Shown piece after piece: positions 7,108 to 15,871 of a DNA stretch of 64,000 nucleotides. The stretch is from contig VAFL01000020.1 in the NCBI GenBank assembly GCA_005768755.1, positions 13,771 through 77,770 on the forward strand, in the 5' to 3' direction. Each line of letters begins with the position of its first letter. Positions within the stretch are counted from its first letter, which is position 1. Source of the stretch: Paracoccus denitrificans. GTDB lineage: Bacteria; Pseudomonadota; Alphaproteobacteria; Rhodobacterales; Rhodobacteraceae. Position numbers and translations under genes: made by a program. The notes beneath the pieces were generated by a model. It was not told the DNA's origin, made no database searches, and saw only the letters and a list, made by a program, of their open reading frames with translations.

Positions 7108-9669
7108 TCACTCGGCAGGTGCAAGCCGGCCGGACATGGCGGGGCTGGCGGTCGCTGGGGCCGTCGGATCGGTCCCCATCGGCGGCGTGAAGCGGCGCAG
7201 GCGGAGCGCGTTGCCGAGCACGAAGACCGAGGACAGCGCCATCGCCCCGGCGGCGAAGACCGGCGACAGCAGAACCCCGTAGGCCGGGTAGAGCACGCCC
7301 GCCGCGACCGGGATCAGCGCGGTGTTGTAGGCGAAGGCCCAGAACAGGTTCTGCCGGATATTGCCGATCGTCGCGCGCGACAACGCGATGGCGTTGGGCA
7401 CGCCCTTGAGGCTGCCCGACATCAGCACCACGTCGGCGGCCTCGATCGCCACATCCGTTCCGGTGCCGATGGCAAGGCCCACATCCGCCTCGGCCAGCGC
7501 CGGGGCGTCGTTGATGCCGTCACCGACATAGGCCAGCGTCCCATGACTGGTCTTGAGACGGCGCACGGCCTCGACCTTGCCTTCGGGCAGCACCTCGGCC
7601 ACGACCTCGTCGATGCCTAGCCGCCGGGCGATGGCTTCGGCCGTGCGGCGGTTGTCGCCGGTGATCATCGCAACCTTCAGGCCGAGGTCGTGCAACGCCG
7701 CGATCGCGGCCGGCGTCGTCTCCTTGATCGGGTCGGCCACGGCGATGATCGCCGCCAGCTTGCCGTCGATCGCGGCGTAGAGGGGCGACTTGCCCTCGTT
7801 GCCGAGACGCTCGGCGATCTTGGCGAAACCGGCCACGTCATGGCCAAGCTCGGCCATGTAGCGGTCTGCGCCGATCTCGACGGGCTTGCCGCCGGCCACG
7901 GCCCTGACGCCGAACCCTGTCACCGACTCGAAGTTCGAGACGGCGGGCAGCGTAAGGCCTTCCCCGGCGGCCGCGTCCACGATCGCACGGGCGATCGGGT
8001 GCTCCGACTTCTCCTCGACCGCGGCGACGAGGCTCAGGACCTCGGCCCGCTCGAACCCGGCGGCCAGTTCCAGATCGGTCAGCGCGGGGGCGCCTTCCGT
8101 CAGCGTGCCGGTCTTGTCCACCGCCACGACCCTGGCATCCTTCAGCAGCTGGAGCGCTTCGCCCTTGCGGAACAGCACGCCCATCTCGGCGCCGCGCCCG
8201 GTGCCCACCATGATCGAGGTCGGCGTGGCGAGGCCCATCGCACAGGGGCAGGCGATGATCAGGACCGCGACGGCGTTCACCAGCGCGAAGGTCAGCGCCG
8301 GGTCGGGACCGAAGAAGAACCAGATGCCGAAGGTCAGCGCCGCCACCGCCATGACGGCCGGGACGAACCACATGGTGACGCGGTCCACCAGCGCCTGGAT
8401 TGGCAGTTTCGAGCCCTGCGCCTCCTCGACCAGGCGGATGATCTGCGCCAGCACCGTGTCCCCGCCGACCGCAGTGGCGCGAAAGGCGAAGGCGCCTTTC
8501 TGGTTCACGGTGCCGCCGGTCACGGCAGCGCCCGCCTGCTTCTGGACGGGGATGGGCTCGCCGGTGATCATCGATTCATCCACCCAGCTCTCGCCCTCGA
8601 CCACCTCGCCGTCCACGGGGACGCGCTCGCCCGGACGGACCTCGACGAGATCGCCGGGAGCCACGTTGGCCACCGCGATGTCCTCGACGCGGCCGCCCCG
8701 GCGCACGCGCGCGGTCTTGGGCTGCAGGCCAACAAGGCGGGTGATCGCCTCGGAGGTGCGGCCCTTGGCGCGCGCCTCGAGATAGCGGCCGAGCAGGATC
8801 AGCGTCACGATAACGGCTGCCGCCTCGTAATAGACGTTGACGGTGCCCGCCGGCAGCAGGCCGGGGGCGAAGGTGGCGACAAGTGAATAACCGAAAGCCG
8901 CCAGCGTGCCGACCGCGACAAGGCTGTTCATGTCAGGCGCGCCACGGAACAGGGCGGGAAGGCCCTTCTGGTAGAAGCGGATGCCGGGGATGGCGAGGAC
9001 CAGCAGCGTCAGCGCGAACTGGATATACCAACTGGCCTGCATGCCGATGGTGCCCGCGACGAGGTCATGGACGGCGGGAATGAGGTGGCTGCCCATCTCG
9101 AGGACGAAGACCGGCAGGGTCAGCGCCGCCGCCAGGATCAGGTCGCGCCGCAGCGTCTCGCGCTCGGCCTCCTTGCGGGCGTTGGCCTGCGCCTCATCGG
9201 CCCCGCCGCCGTCGATCAGCCGCGCCTCGTAGCCGGTTTCGGTGATGGCCCGCAGCAACGCGCCGGCATCGGCCGGGCCCGTGACGGTCGCGCGCTCGGT
9301 GGCGAGGTTGACGGTCGCCGAAGCAACGCCGGGCACCGCCTGCAGCGCCCTTTCGACCCGGCCCACGCAAGAGGCGCAGGTCATCCCCTCGATGGCGATC
9401 TCGACCGCACCCTGGGGCTTGGGCACGTCATAGCCCGCGCTTTCCACCGCACCCACCAGCGCGGCACGCTCGACCGGCGCGCTGAGACGGATGTCGGCGC
9501 GCTCGGTGGCCAGGTTGACATTTGCCGAGGCGACGCCGGGCACGGCCCGCAGCGCCTTCTCGACCCGGCCCACGCATGAGGCACAGGTCATGCCCTCGAT
9601 GGACAGGCTGATCGGGGGCAGATTGATGCTGCCGGCTCCGGGCTCGCGATCTCGCGCTGGGGCGGTCAT
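7108..9669 (-). CDS. copA: Copper-exporting P1B-type ATPase, two HMA domains
   Basis: An 853-residue Cu(+) exporter of the inner membrane. It has two N-terminal heavy-metal domains (GMTCASC with cysteines at 29/32 and 98/101), eight expected membrane helices including the CPC transport motif (IIACPCAMGLATP), the actuator loop VDESMITGEP, the phosphorylation site DKTGTLTEG (Asp near residue 518), the SEHPIA nucleotide-site motif and GDGINDAPAL. All catalytic residues are intact, unlike the second copy at 13.4-15.8 kb. It is transcribed away from copZ; its promoter holds a CueR-type operator. cueR follows about 155 bp downstream. Confidence 0.95.
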   Translation of the reverse strand: MTAPARDREPGAGSINLPPISLSIEGMTCASCVGRVEKALRAVPGVASANVNLATERADIRLSAPVERAALVGAVESAGYDVPKPQGAVEIAIEGMTCASCVGRVERALQAVPGVASATVNLATERATVTGPADAGALLRAITETGYEARLIDGGGADEAQANARKEAERETLRRDLILAAALTLPVFVLEMGSHLIPAVHDLVAGTIGMQASWYIQFALTLLVLAIPGIRFYQKGLPALFRGAPDMNSLVAVGTLAAFGYSLVATFAPGLLPAGTVNVYYEAAAVIVTLILLGRYLEARAKGRTSEAITRLVGLQPKTARVRRGGRVEDIAVANVAPGDLVEVRPGERVPVDGEVVEGESWVDESMITGEPIPVQKQAGAAVTGGTVNQKGAFAFRATAVGGDTVLAQIIRLVEEAQGSKLPIQALVDRVTMWFVPAVMAVAALTFGIWFFFGPDPALTFALVNAVAVLIIACPCAMGLATPTSIMVGTGRGAEMGVLFRKGEALQLLKDARVVAVDKTGTLTEGAPALTDLELAAGFERAEVLSLVAAVEEKSEHPIARAIVDAAAGEGLTLPAVSNFESVTGFGVRAVAGGKPVEIGADRYMAELGHDVAGFAKIAERLGNEGKSPLYAAIDGKLAAIIAVADPIKETTPAAIAALHDLGLKVAMITGDNRRTAEAIARRLGIDEVVAEVLPEGKVEAVRRLKTSHGTLAYVGDGINDAPALAEADVGLAIGTGTDVAIEAADVVLMSGSLKGVPNAIALSRATIGNIRQNLFWAFAYNTALIPVAAGVLYPAYGVLLSPVFAAGAMALSSVFVLGNALRLRRFTPPMGTDPTAPATASPAMSGRLAPAE

Positions 9670-9709
9670 GAAGGGGGTCTCCTTGAAGCTATTCCATCAT
9701 CCGCCAAGG

Positions 9710-9740
9710 GAAATAAGGGTTCCCATCGCTGGAAGGTCAA
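9710..9740 (-). promoter_or_regulatory. CueR-type promoter for copA
   Basis: On the minus strand TTGACC (9740-9735) and TATTTC (9715-9710) are separated by 19 bp, the long spacing of MerR-family promoters. The spacer contains the dyad CTTCCAGCGATGGGAA, close to known CueR operators (ACCTTCC-N-GGAAGGT type). It drives copA, whose start is at 9669. Confidence 0.8.
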
Positions 9741-9766
9741 GACCTGTCAGGATCGATTCTTTCCTC

Positions 9767-9797
9767 TTGACCTTCCAACGATGGGAAACCCTATCTC
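9767..9797 (+). promoter_or_regulatory. CueR-type promoter for copZ/DUF305 genes
   Basis: TTGACC (9767-9772) and TATCTC (9792-9797) with a 19-bp spacer containing CTTCCAACGATGGGAA. It is almost identical to the divergent copA promoter, in inverted orientation about 27 bp away, so one regulator can open both. It serves the chaperone gene starting at 9830. Confidence 0.8.
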
Positions 9798-9829
9798 ACC
9801 TTGCATGAGACGAACCACAGGAGGCACTC

Positions 9830-10036
9830 ATGCAGTTCCACATTGAAAATATGACCTGCGGCGGCTGCGCGTGCGGCGTGACCAGGGCGATTCACACGGT
9901 TGATCCCGCAGCGAACGTCGAGGCCGATCCCCCGAAGCGCAAGGTCGTCGTCACCTCCGGGCAGCCCCGCGCCGCCTTCGAGGCCGCGCTGGCCGAGGCG
10001 GGCTTTCCCGTCGCGCCGGTGGGGACGGTCGCCTGA
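9830..10036 (+). CDS. copZ: CopZ-like heavy-metal-associated domain protein
   Basis: A 68-residue single HMA domain with the metal-binding loop MTCGGCACG. The CxxC pair is in the position of Atx1/CopZ Cu(I) chaperones, and an additional cysteine follows two residues later. It would carry cytosolic Cu(I) to CopA. The gene has AGGAGGC before its ATG, is the first gene after a CueR-type promoter, and its stop overlaps the ATG of the DUF305 gene by one base. Confidence 0.88.
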   Translation: MQFHIENMTCGGCACGVTRAIHTVDPAANVEADPPKRKVVVTSGQPRAAFEAALAEAGFPVAPVGTVA

Positions 10037-10440
10037 TGAACAAGCTGTCCGTTCTGTTCATGGCGACCGCGCTTGCCGCCGCGGGCGGACTGGCCGTTGC
10101 GCAATCGCAGATCGTGGATGAAGGCGTTACGATCACGGATCGTTCGGACATGGGTCATGGCGCGCATGGTGCGGCTGCCTCCGACAGCCCGGCAGTTCAG
10201 GCCTACATGGCCGCAAACGACCGCATGCATGCCGGGATGGCCGTCGAGTTCAGTGGCGACGCCGACGTGGATTTCATGCGCAGCATGATCCCGCACCATC
10301 AGGGCGCCATCGACATGGCGCGCGTCGTGTTGGGACACGGCGAGGACCCGCAGATCCGTGCCCTCGCCGAAGACGTGATCGCGGCGCAGGAGGGCGAGAT
10401 CGCCATGATGCGCGAGTGGCTGGCCGCCCGCGGTCAGTAA
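10036..10440 (+). CDS. Secreted DUF305 (CopM-like) metal-binding protein
   Basis: A 134-residue protein with an N-terminal signal peptide (LSVLFMATALAAAGGLAVAQ) and one DUF305 domain containing FMRSMIPHHQGAIDMAR, the Met/His motif conserved in this family. DUF305 proteins such as CopM bind copper in the periplasm and limit toxicity. Rich in Met and His (DMGHGAHG, NDRMHAGM). It is translationally coupled to copZ, and a terminator-like hairpin follows at 10468-10495. A related DUF305 domain is repeated in the larger protein encoded on the opposite strand. Confidence 0.88.
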   Translation: MNKLSVLFMATALAAAGGLAVAQSQIVDEGVTITDRSDMGHGAHGAAASDSPAVQAYMAANDRMHAGMAVEFSGDADVDFMRSMIPHHQGAIDMARVVLGHGEDPQIRALAEDVIAAQEGEIAMMREWLAARGQ

Positions 10441-10467
10441 CAGGCTCGCGCCCCCCAAGGGATAGCG

Positions 10468-10495
10468 AGGGCCCGCCAATGAGACGGCGGGCCCT
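10468..10495 (+). terminator. Terminator-like hairpin after the copZ operon
   Basis: AGGGCCCGCC (10468-10477) pairs perfectly with GGCGGGCCCT (10486-10495) around an 8-nt loop, followed by ATTGTTCT. The T tract is imperfect. It separates the plus-strand copZ/DUF305 unit from the convergent gene at 10567. Confidence 0.7.
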
Positions 10496-10566
10496 ATTGT
10501 TCTGACCGACCGCGGCTCGGTGCCTGGCCGGTAGCTGGCGCCGGAGCGAACTCCGGCGCCGATCGC

Positions 10567-12114
10567 TCAGCGCGCCGGGCCGCCGTAGACGATGCCGTTC
10601 GGGCGATCGCCAACCGGCACTGTCTTGACCACTTCCTGGCTCCCCACGTCGATGATCGACACGGTATCGTCGGCGATGTTGGTCACGAACACATAGACCC
10701 CGTCCGCCGATGCCGATACTCCATGGGCGCCGCGGCCGGTGGTGATGGTCTTCACCACCTGACCGATTGCGGTGTCGATCACGGATACGGTGTCGTTCGG
10801 CTCGGCCTCGGTGCCCTGATTGGCGACATAGACGAATTTCCCATCCTGCGTCGCGATGAGCTGGATCGGGTTCGGCCCGACGTCGATCCTGTTCGTCACC
10901 TCGCGGGTTGAAGTGTCGATCACGGCGACGCGGTTCTCGTCGCGCAGCGAGACATAGACCTGATCGCCCGAGGGCGTGAACCCGACCTGAACCGGCGCGG
11001 TCCCGATCGGAATGCGCGCGACCTCGGACAGCGCCTGGGTGTCGATGACGGACACGGACCCGTCCTCGACATTGGCCACGTAAAGCTGGGTCTCATCCGG
11101 GCTGAGCCGTAGGCCGTGCGGATAGTCCCCCGTCGCGATACGCCCGATGACTTCGGCCCGTGCGAGATCGACGACCGCGATCTCGTCTCCGCCGGCCAAG
11201 GAGACATAGGCGCGCCCCTGCCGGTCAGCGACCACATGGGCCGGGTGCGAGCCTACCGCGACGGTCGCCTTGGGCGCCGAGAGGTTCTGCGGATCGAGAA
11301 TGACCAACAGACCCTCGGCCGCACCGTCCCCGCCGTGCCCATGCCCGTCCGACCCGTGATCCCCTTCGACGGCAGGATCGCCAACGGCCAACAGCAGCTT
11401 GCCGTCAGGCGTCAGGTCGACGTTGTGGGGCGCGATCGGGATCAAAACCGTGTCGACCGCTCCGGTGGCGAGATTGATGGCGCTGATGGAATTGCCGCCT
11501 TCATTGGCGGACCAGACAGTCCCGCCGGTCTGACCAAAGGGCGCAGGTGCCTCGCCGGCCTTCGCCTCCAGCCATGCCTGCATTTCGGCGATCTCGCCTT
11601 CCTGCACCGCGATGATCTGCTCCGCCCACTCCCTTGTCTTCGGGTCGTCGCCATACTGCAGGACGATCCGGGCCATATCGATCGCGCCCTGATGATGCGG
11701 GATCATGCCCCGGACGAAGGCGACATCCGGATCGTCGGCCATGACGCCGTCCATCATCGGTCCGTGCATTTCATTCATCGATTCGACGTAGGCCCGGGTG
11801 AAATCCGGAAGGCTTTCGTTAACCGGGGCCGCCCCGGCGTTCGGCGCGCCCATCATCCCCTGCATCATCCCACCCTGCATCATCTGGCGCATCGCGCCCA
11901 TGCATTCCGGGGTCATGGCCTGGCACTGCTCGGGCATCATCCCTTGCATGCCGGGCATCTGGCCTGAAGGCGGCGTTGGCGCGGGCGCCTGCTCCGCCTG
12001 TGCGGGCGGGGTTCCCGGGTGATGGGTGTCATGTCCGGCCTGCGCGAGAGCAGCGCCTGGCAGGCCTGCCAGCAGGCTGACAGTAAGGGCGATTACGATT
12101 GCTGTTCGGTTCAT
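10567..12114 (-). CDS. Secreted DUF305 plus YVTN-type beta-propeller protein
   Basis: A 515-residue exported protein (signal peptide ending GAALAQA). A Met-rich segment (MPGMQGMMPEQ, MMQGGMMQGMM) leads into a DUF305 domain with VRGMIPHHQGAIDMAR near residue 140, then about seven beta-propeller repeats of the YVTN/lactonase type (for example LYVANVEDGSVSVIDT, FVYVANQGTEAEPNDTVSVIDT). The DUF305 half presumably binds copper in the periplasm; the propeller could dock a partner or protect the metal site. A separate His-rich loop (DHGSDGHGHGGDG) lies inside the propeller. It converges on the copZ operon. Confidence 0.8.
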   Translation of the reverse strand: MNRTAIVIALTVSLLAGLPGAALAQAGHDTHHPGTPPAQAEQAPAPTPPSGQMPGMQGMMPEQCQAMTPECMGAMRQMMQGGMMQGMMGAPNAGAAPVNESLPDFTRAYVESMNEMHGPMMDGVMADDPDVAFVRGMIPHHQGAIDMARIVLQYGDDPKTREWAEQIIAVQEGEIAEMQAWLEAKAGEAPAPFGQTGGTVWSANEGGNSISAINLATGAVDTVLIPIAPHNVDLTPDGKLLLAVGDPAVEGDHGSDGHGHGGDGAAEGLLVILDPQNLSAPKATVAVGSHPAHVVADRQGRAYVSLAGGDEIAVVDLARAEVIGRIATGDYPHGLRLSPDETQLYVANVEDGSVSVIDTQALSEVARIPIGTAPVQVGFTPSGDQVYVSLRDENRVAVIDTSTREVTNRIDVGPNPIQLIATQDGKFVYVANQGTEAEPNDTVSVIDTAIGQVVKTITTGRGAHGVSASADGVYVFVTNIADDTVSIIDVGSQEVVKTVPVGDRPNGIVYGGPAR

Positions 12115-12245
12115 TGGATTTCATCCTCTGGTTCCGGAGCACCGGCCCGGATTTGCGGGCGCGGCTCTCCATCCTGTTCGTTTGTCTTTCGGGTTTGCGC
12201 GGAGCGGCCGGAGACGTCTCTCGTCCTCGCGGCGATCCCTGCGCA

Positions 12246-12656
12246 TCACGCAGCGATGAGACGTGGCGGCTTCAGGATGCCTTCGGGTGATCGGTCGTGC
12301 GGATCAGTGCGCACAACCGTGAAAACCTCACCGTTCACGGACGGGCCGAACGTCGGCGGCGCGACGAGAACCGCGGCGGCCAGACAGATCTGGCAGCAGT
12401 CCGCCGGACCCTGGCCACTGTCCTCGTTCAGGCAGCCTGCCGATTGATCTGCGCCATGCTCGTCCGGCAGGTGAGGCTGGGCGCAGTGGCTTGCCGTGGC
12501 GGCGACCTGCTGCTGGTGGATGGCGTGTCCGGCGGGGCCGGCATGTACCGGGACCTGCAGAACCAGGGCGCCGATGGCAAGCAGCAGGATGCAAACCGCA
12601 AACTGGCGCAATCGACCGCATCTCACCCGGAAGGCAGCTCGCACCCGCCCGGTCAT
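12246..12656 (-). CDS. Small secreted Cys/His-rich protein (DUF2946-like)
   Basis: A 136-residue protein with a signal or anchor segment (FAVCILLLAIGALVLQVPVHA) and a mature part with His and Cys residues (CAQPHLPDEHG, CLNEDSG, CCQICLAA). It ends in a proline-rich stretch, KPPRLIAA. The arrangement resembles DUF2946-type proteins common in copper and other metal-resistance operons, and it is similar in plan to the protein at 18483-18875. Start at 12656 follows GGAAGG at long spacing. A periplasmic metal-handling role is inferred from context. Confidence 0.55.
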   Translation of the reverse strand: MTGRVRAAFRVRCGRLRQFAVCILLLAIGALVLQVPVHAGPAGHAIHQQQVAATASHCAQPHLPDEHGADQSAGCLNEDSGQGPADCCQICLAAAVLVAPPTFGPSVNGEVFTVVRTDPHDRSPEGILKPPRLIAA

Positions 12657-12820
12657 GCGCCACTTTCCTTCCCGGCGGCACGCCGGGCCAGTGCGATGTC
12701 GCGTTCACGTCTCCCGCCACCCGACGCCGCGAGACCGCCCCGCTGACGGAGGCAAGCCGCCTCGGCCAGGTGCTGTTTCGGATCATTCGCAAGTCGGGCG
12801 ATCATGTCGGCAGCCCCGTG

Positions 12821-13306
12821 TCAGATTTCCCGTGGACCGAGAAAGCGCCCGAAGCTCCGGACGGTCGGGCCGAACAGGAACGCTTCATAGGGCTCGGGAT
12901 CGACGCCCGGAAAATCCATGCCGGGCGAGCCGGCCGGCATGCCGGGAACGGCCAGCCCCGTCGCGTCAGGCCGCTCGGCCAGAAGGCGGCGGATGGCTGC
13001 GGCAGGCACATGGCCCTCGACCACGTAGCCGCCCACCTCGGCGGTGTGGCAGGAGGCCAGTTCGGCCGGGACGCCGAGCCGCTGCTTGAGGCTGTCCATA
13101 TCGGAGGATTCTACCACCTTCACCGGGAAGCCTGCGGCCTCGATATGCGCGACCCAGCCATCGCAGCAGCCGCAGGATGGATCCTTGCTGACGCTCACCA
13201 GCGGCAGCGCTTCGGCATGTCCCCGCCTTGGCATGGACATCAGCAGGGGCAGCGCGCCGGCAGCGGCCAGAACGGTGCGCCGGCTGATGGGGTGATCGTT
13301 TCTCAT
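12821..13306 (-). CDS. DUF411 metal-binding protein, Tat-exported
   Basis: A 161-residue protein with a twin-arginine-like signal (SRRTVLAAAGALPLLMS) and a DUF411 domain: VSVSKDPSCGCCDGWVAHI at the N-terminus, ELASCHTAEVGGYVVEGHVPA in the middle. DUF411 proteins are periplasmic, cysteine-containing metal-binding proteins encoded in copper and other metal operons. The ATG at 13306 has GAGG at good spacing; an ATG six codons upstream is possible. Between this gene and the next to its left (12657-12820) no gene is seen. Confidence 0.85.
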   Translation of the reverse strand: MRNDHPISRRTVLAAAGALPLLMSMPRRGHAEALPLVSVSKDPSCGCCDGWVAHIEAAGFPVKVVESSDMDSLKQRLGVPAELASCHTAEVGGYVVEGHVPAAAIRRLLAERPDATGLAVPGMPAGSPGMDFPGVDPEPYEAFLFGPTVRSFGRFLGPREI

Positions 13307-13426
13307 CGTCAAACCTCGTTTCATGGATTCATTATCTCGCCGTCACGGTCCGGGCGCGACGCACGAAGGGGTGAGCAGGTGCTTGCATGCTGCGGCATGG
13401 TGCCGGCAGAGGCGCGCCAGCGGGCA

Positions 13427-15770
13427 TCACAGCTTCACCCTCCGCAGCCGAGCGGCATTGGTGATCACGCTGACCGAGGACAGCGCCATGGCGGCCGCCG
13501 CGATGATCGGCGACAGCAGGATGCCGAAGAACGGATACAGCACCCCGGCCGCGACCGGCACGCCCAGAGCGTTGTAGATGAAGGCGAAGAACAGGTTCTG
13601 GCGGATATTGCCCATGACCGCTTCCGACAGCTTGCGGGCGCGGACGATGCCGGTCAGATCGCCCTTGAGCAATGTGACGCCCGCGCTTTCCATCGCCACA
13701 TCGGTGCCGGTGCCCATGGCGATGCCAACGTCCGCAGCGGCCAGCGCCGGGGCGTCGTTGACGCCGTCGCCGGCCATCGCCACCACCTCGCCCGCCGCCT
13801 TGTGCCGCTGCACGACCGCGCTCTTCTGGTCGGGCAGCACCTCCGCCTCGACCTCGTCGATGCCGAGCTGGCGCGCGACGGCCTTCGCCGTGGTCCAGTT
13901 GTCGCCGGTGAGCATCACCACGCGGATGCCCTGCTCCTTGAGCGCGGCGAGCGCCTCGGGCGTCGATGGCTTGACCGGATCGGCGATGGCAAAGATGGCC
14001 GCAACCTGCCCGTCCACCCCCATGAAGATCGCGGTTGCGCCGTCCTCGCGCAGCCGGTCGGCCTCATCGGCCAGCGGCGCGACATCGACGCCCTGCTCGG
14101 CGAGGAACTTGGCATTGCCAAGGGGAATGCGCTTGCCCTCGACCACTCCGAGCGCGCCCTTGCCGGTGGGTGAGTCGAAATCCGCGACCGGTGCGAGTTC
14201 AAGGCCGCGCTCCTCGGCCGCCCGCACGATGGCCAGCGCCAACGGATGCTCGCTGGCGCGTTCGACACTGGCGGCAAGGCGCAAGGCTTCTTCCTCGGTA
14301 AAGCCAGCAGCCGGAACGATGGCGGTGACGGCGGGCCGGCCCTCGGTCAGGGTGCCGGTCTTGTCGACGATGATGGTGTCGACCTTCTCCATATGCTCCA
14401 GCGCCTCGGCGTTCTTGATCAGCACGCCCGCCTGCGCGCCGCGCCCGACGCCGACCATGATCGACATCGGCGTCGCCAGCCCCAGCGCACAGGGGCAGGC
14501 GATGATCAGAACCGAGACCGCCGCGATGAGACCGAACGAGAAGCGCGGCTCGGGACCCCAGATCGACCAGGCGATGAAGGCGAGCACCGCGACCACGATC
14601 ACCGCCGGGACGAACCAGCCGGAGACCTGATCGGCCAGCCGCTGGATCGGCGCGCGGCTCCGCTGCGCCTCGGCGACAAGCTGGACGATCTGCGACAGCA
14701 TGGTGTCGCGGCCGACCTTCTTCGCCTCGATCACCAGCGCGCCGGACTGGTTCATGGTGCCGCCGATGGCGGTGGCGACCCTCGAGCACCTCGCCATCGA
14801 CCGGAACCTTCTCGCCGGGCCGCACCCGCAGGCGGTCGCCGACATGAACGGTGTCGAGCTGAACCTCCTCCTCGGTGCCGTCGTCGCGGATGATCCGGGC
14901 GGTCTTGGGGGCAAGGTCGAGCAGCGCGCGGATCGCGCCGCTGGTGCTCTCTCTCGCGCGCAACTCCAGCACCTGCCCGAGCAGCACGAGCACGGTAATG
15001 ACCGCCGCCGCCTCGAAATAGACCGCGACCGAGCCGTCGGGCTGGCGGAACTGGTCAGGAAAAATGCCCGGCGCCAGCGTCGCCACGACGCTGTAGATCC
15101 AGGCCGTGCCGGTGCCCATGGCGATCAGGGTGAACATGTTGAGGCTGCGGTTGACCAGCGACTGCCAGCCGCGCTGGAAGAATGGCCAGCCCGCCCAGAG
15201 AACGACTGGCGTGGCGAGGAGCAGTTGCAGCCAGTTCGAGGCCTGCTGACCGATGGCGTGGGTCAGCCCGAAAAGATGCCCGCCCATCTCGAGGACGAAC
15301 ACCGGGATCGTCAGAGCAAGGCCGATCCAGAACCGGCGCGTCATGTCGATCAGTTCTACATTCGGCTCTGCCTCTAGGCTGACCAGAACCGGCTCCAGCC
15401 CCATGCCGCAGATCGGGCATGATCCGGGCCCGACCTGCCGGATCTCCGGGTGCATCGGGCAGGTGTAGATCGTCCCTTCGGGAACCGGCTCTGCCTTGGC
15501 CGCCGCGGCGGCCGGATCGAGATAGCGTTCCGGCTCGGCCAAGAACTTCGCCCGGCACCCGGCCGAGCAGAAGTAATATGGCCGACCGGCATGCTCGGCC
15601 TTGTGCTGGGTCGTGTGGGGATCGACCATCATTCCGCAGACCGGGTCCTTGACCTTGTGCGTGTCGTCCTGCGCGGCGGCTGCGTGGTCATGCGCGTGAT
15701 CATGCACATGTCCGTGGGCCGAATGGGCGTGAGTCTGGTTCTGGTGATCGTGTTCCGTCTTGCTGGTCAT
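13427..15770 (-). pseudogene. copA: Second copper P-type ATPase, inactivated by an internal deletion
   Basis: The protein would be about 780 residues. It starts at 15770 with a His-rich segment (DHDHAHDHAA type), a YHS domain (VKDPVCGMMVDP), a heavy-metal-binding segment (YTCPMHPEI, GSCPICGMGLEP) and membrane helices. After VPVDGEVLEG the frame is lost near 14768-14783 and resumes in another frame at IGGTMNQSG, then continues through DKTGTLTEG and GDGVNDAPAL to the stop at 13427. Compared with the intact copA, roughly 62 nt are missing, including the whole VDES..TGE actuator loop needed for dephosphorylation. The gene cannot make a working pump. A CueR-type operator precedes it. Confidence 0.88.
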
Positions 15771-15817
15771 GTTCACGCCTCCTCGGCGTTTCCTGAGCTT
15801 GCGTTTCGTCTGTTCTG

Positions 15818-15842
15818 CGCCTTCCAATCGCTGGAAGGTCAA
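15818..15842 (-). promoter_or_regulatory. CueR-type operator upstream of the second copper ATPase
   Basis: Read on the minus strand, TTGACC (15842-15837) runs into CTTCCAGCGATTGGAAGG, a near-perfect CueR dyad. A good -10 is less clear at the expected 19-bp spacing (CAGAAC). It sits 48 bp before the start of the pseudogene, within the intergenic space after the CDF gene. Confidence 0.65.
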
Positions 15843-15871
15843 GAGGTGATTGGATTCCGGAGTTCCTGCCG

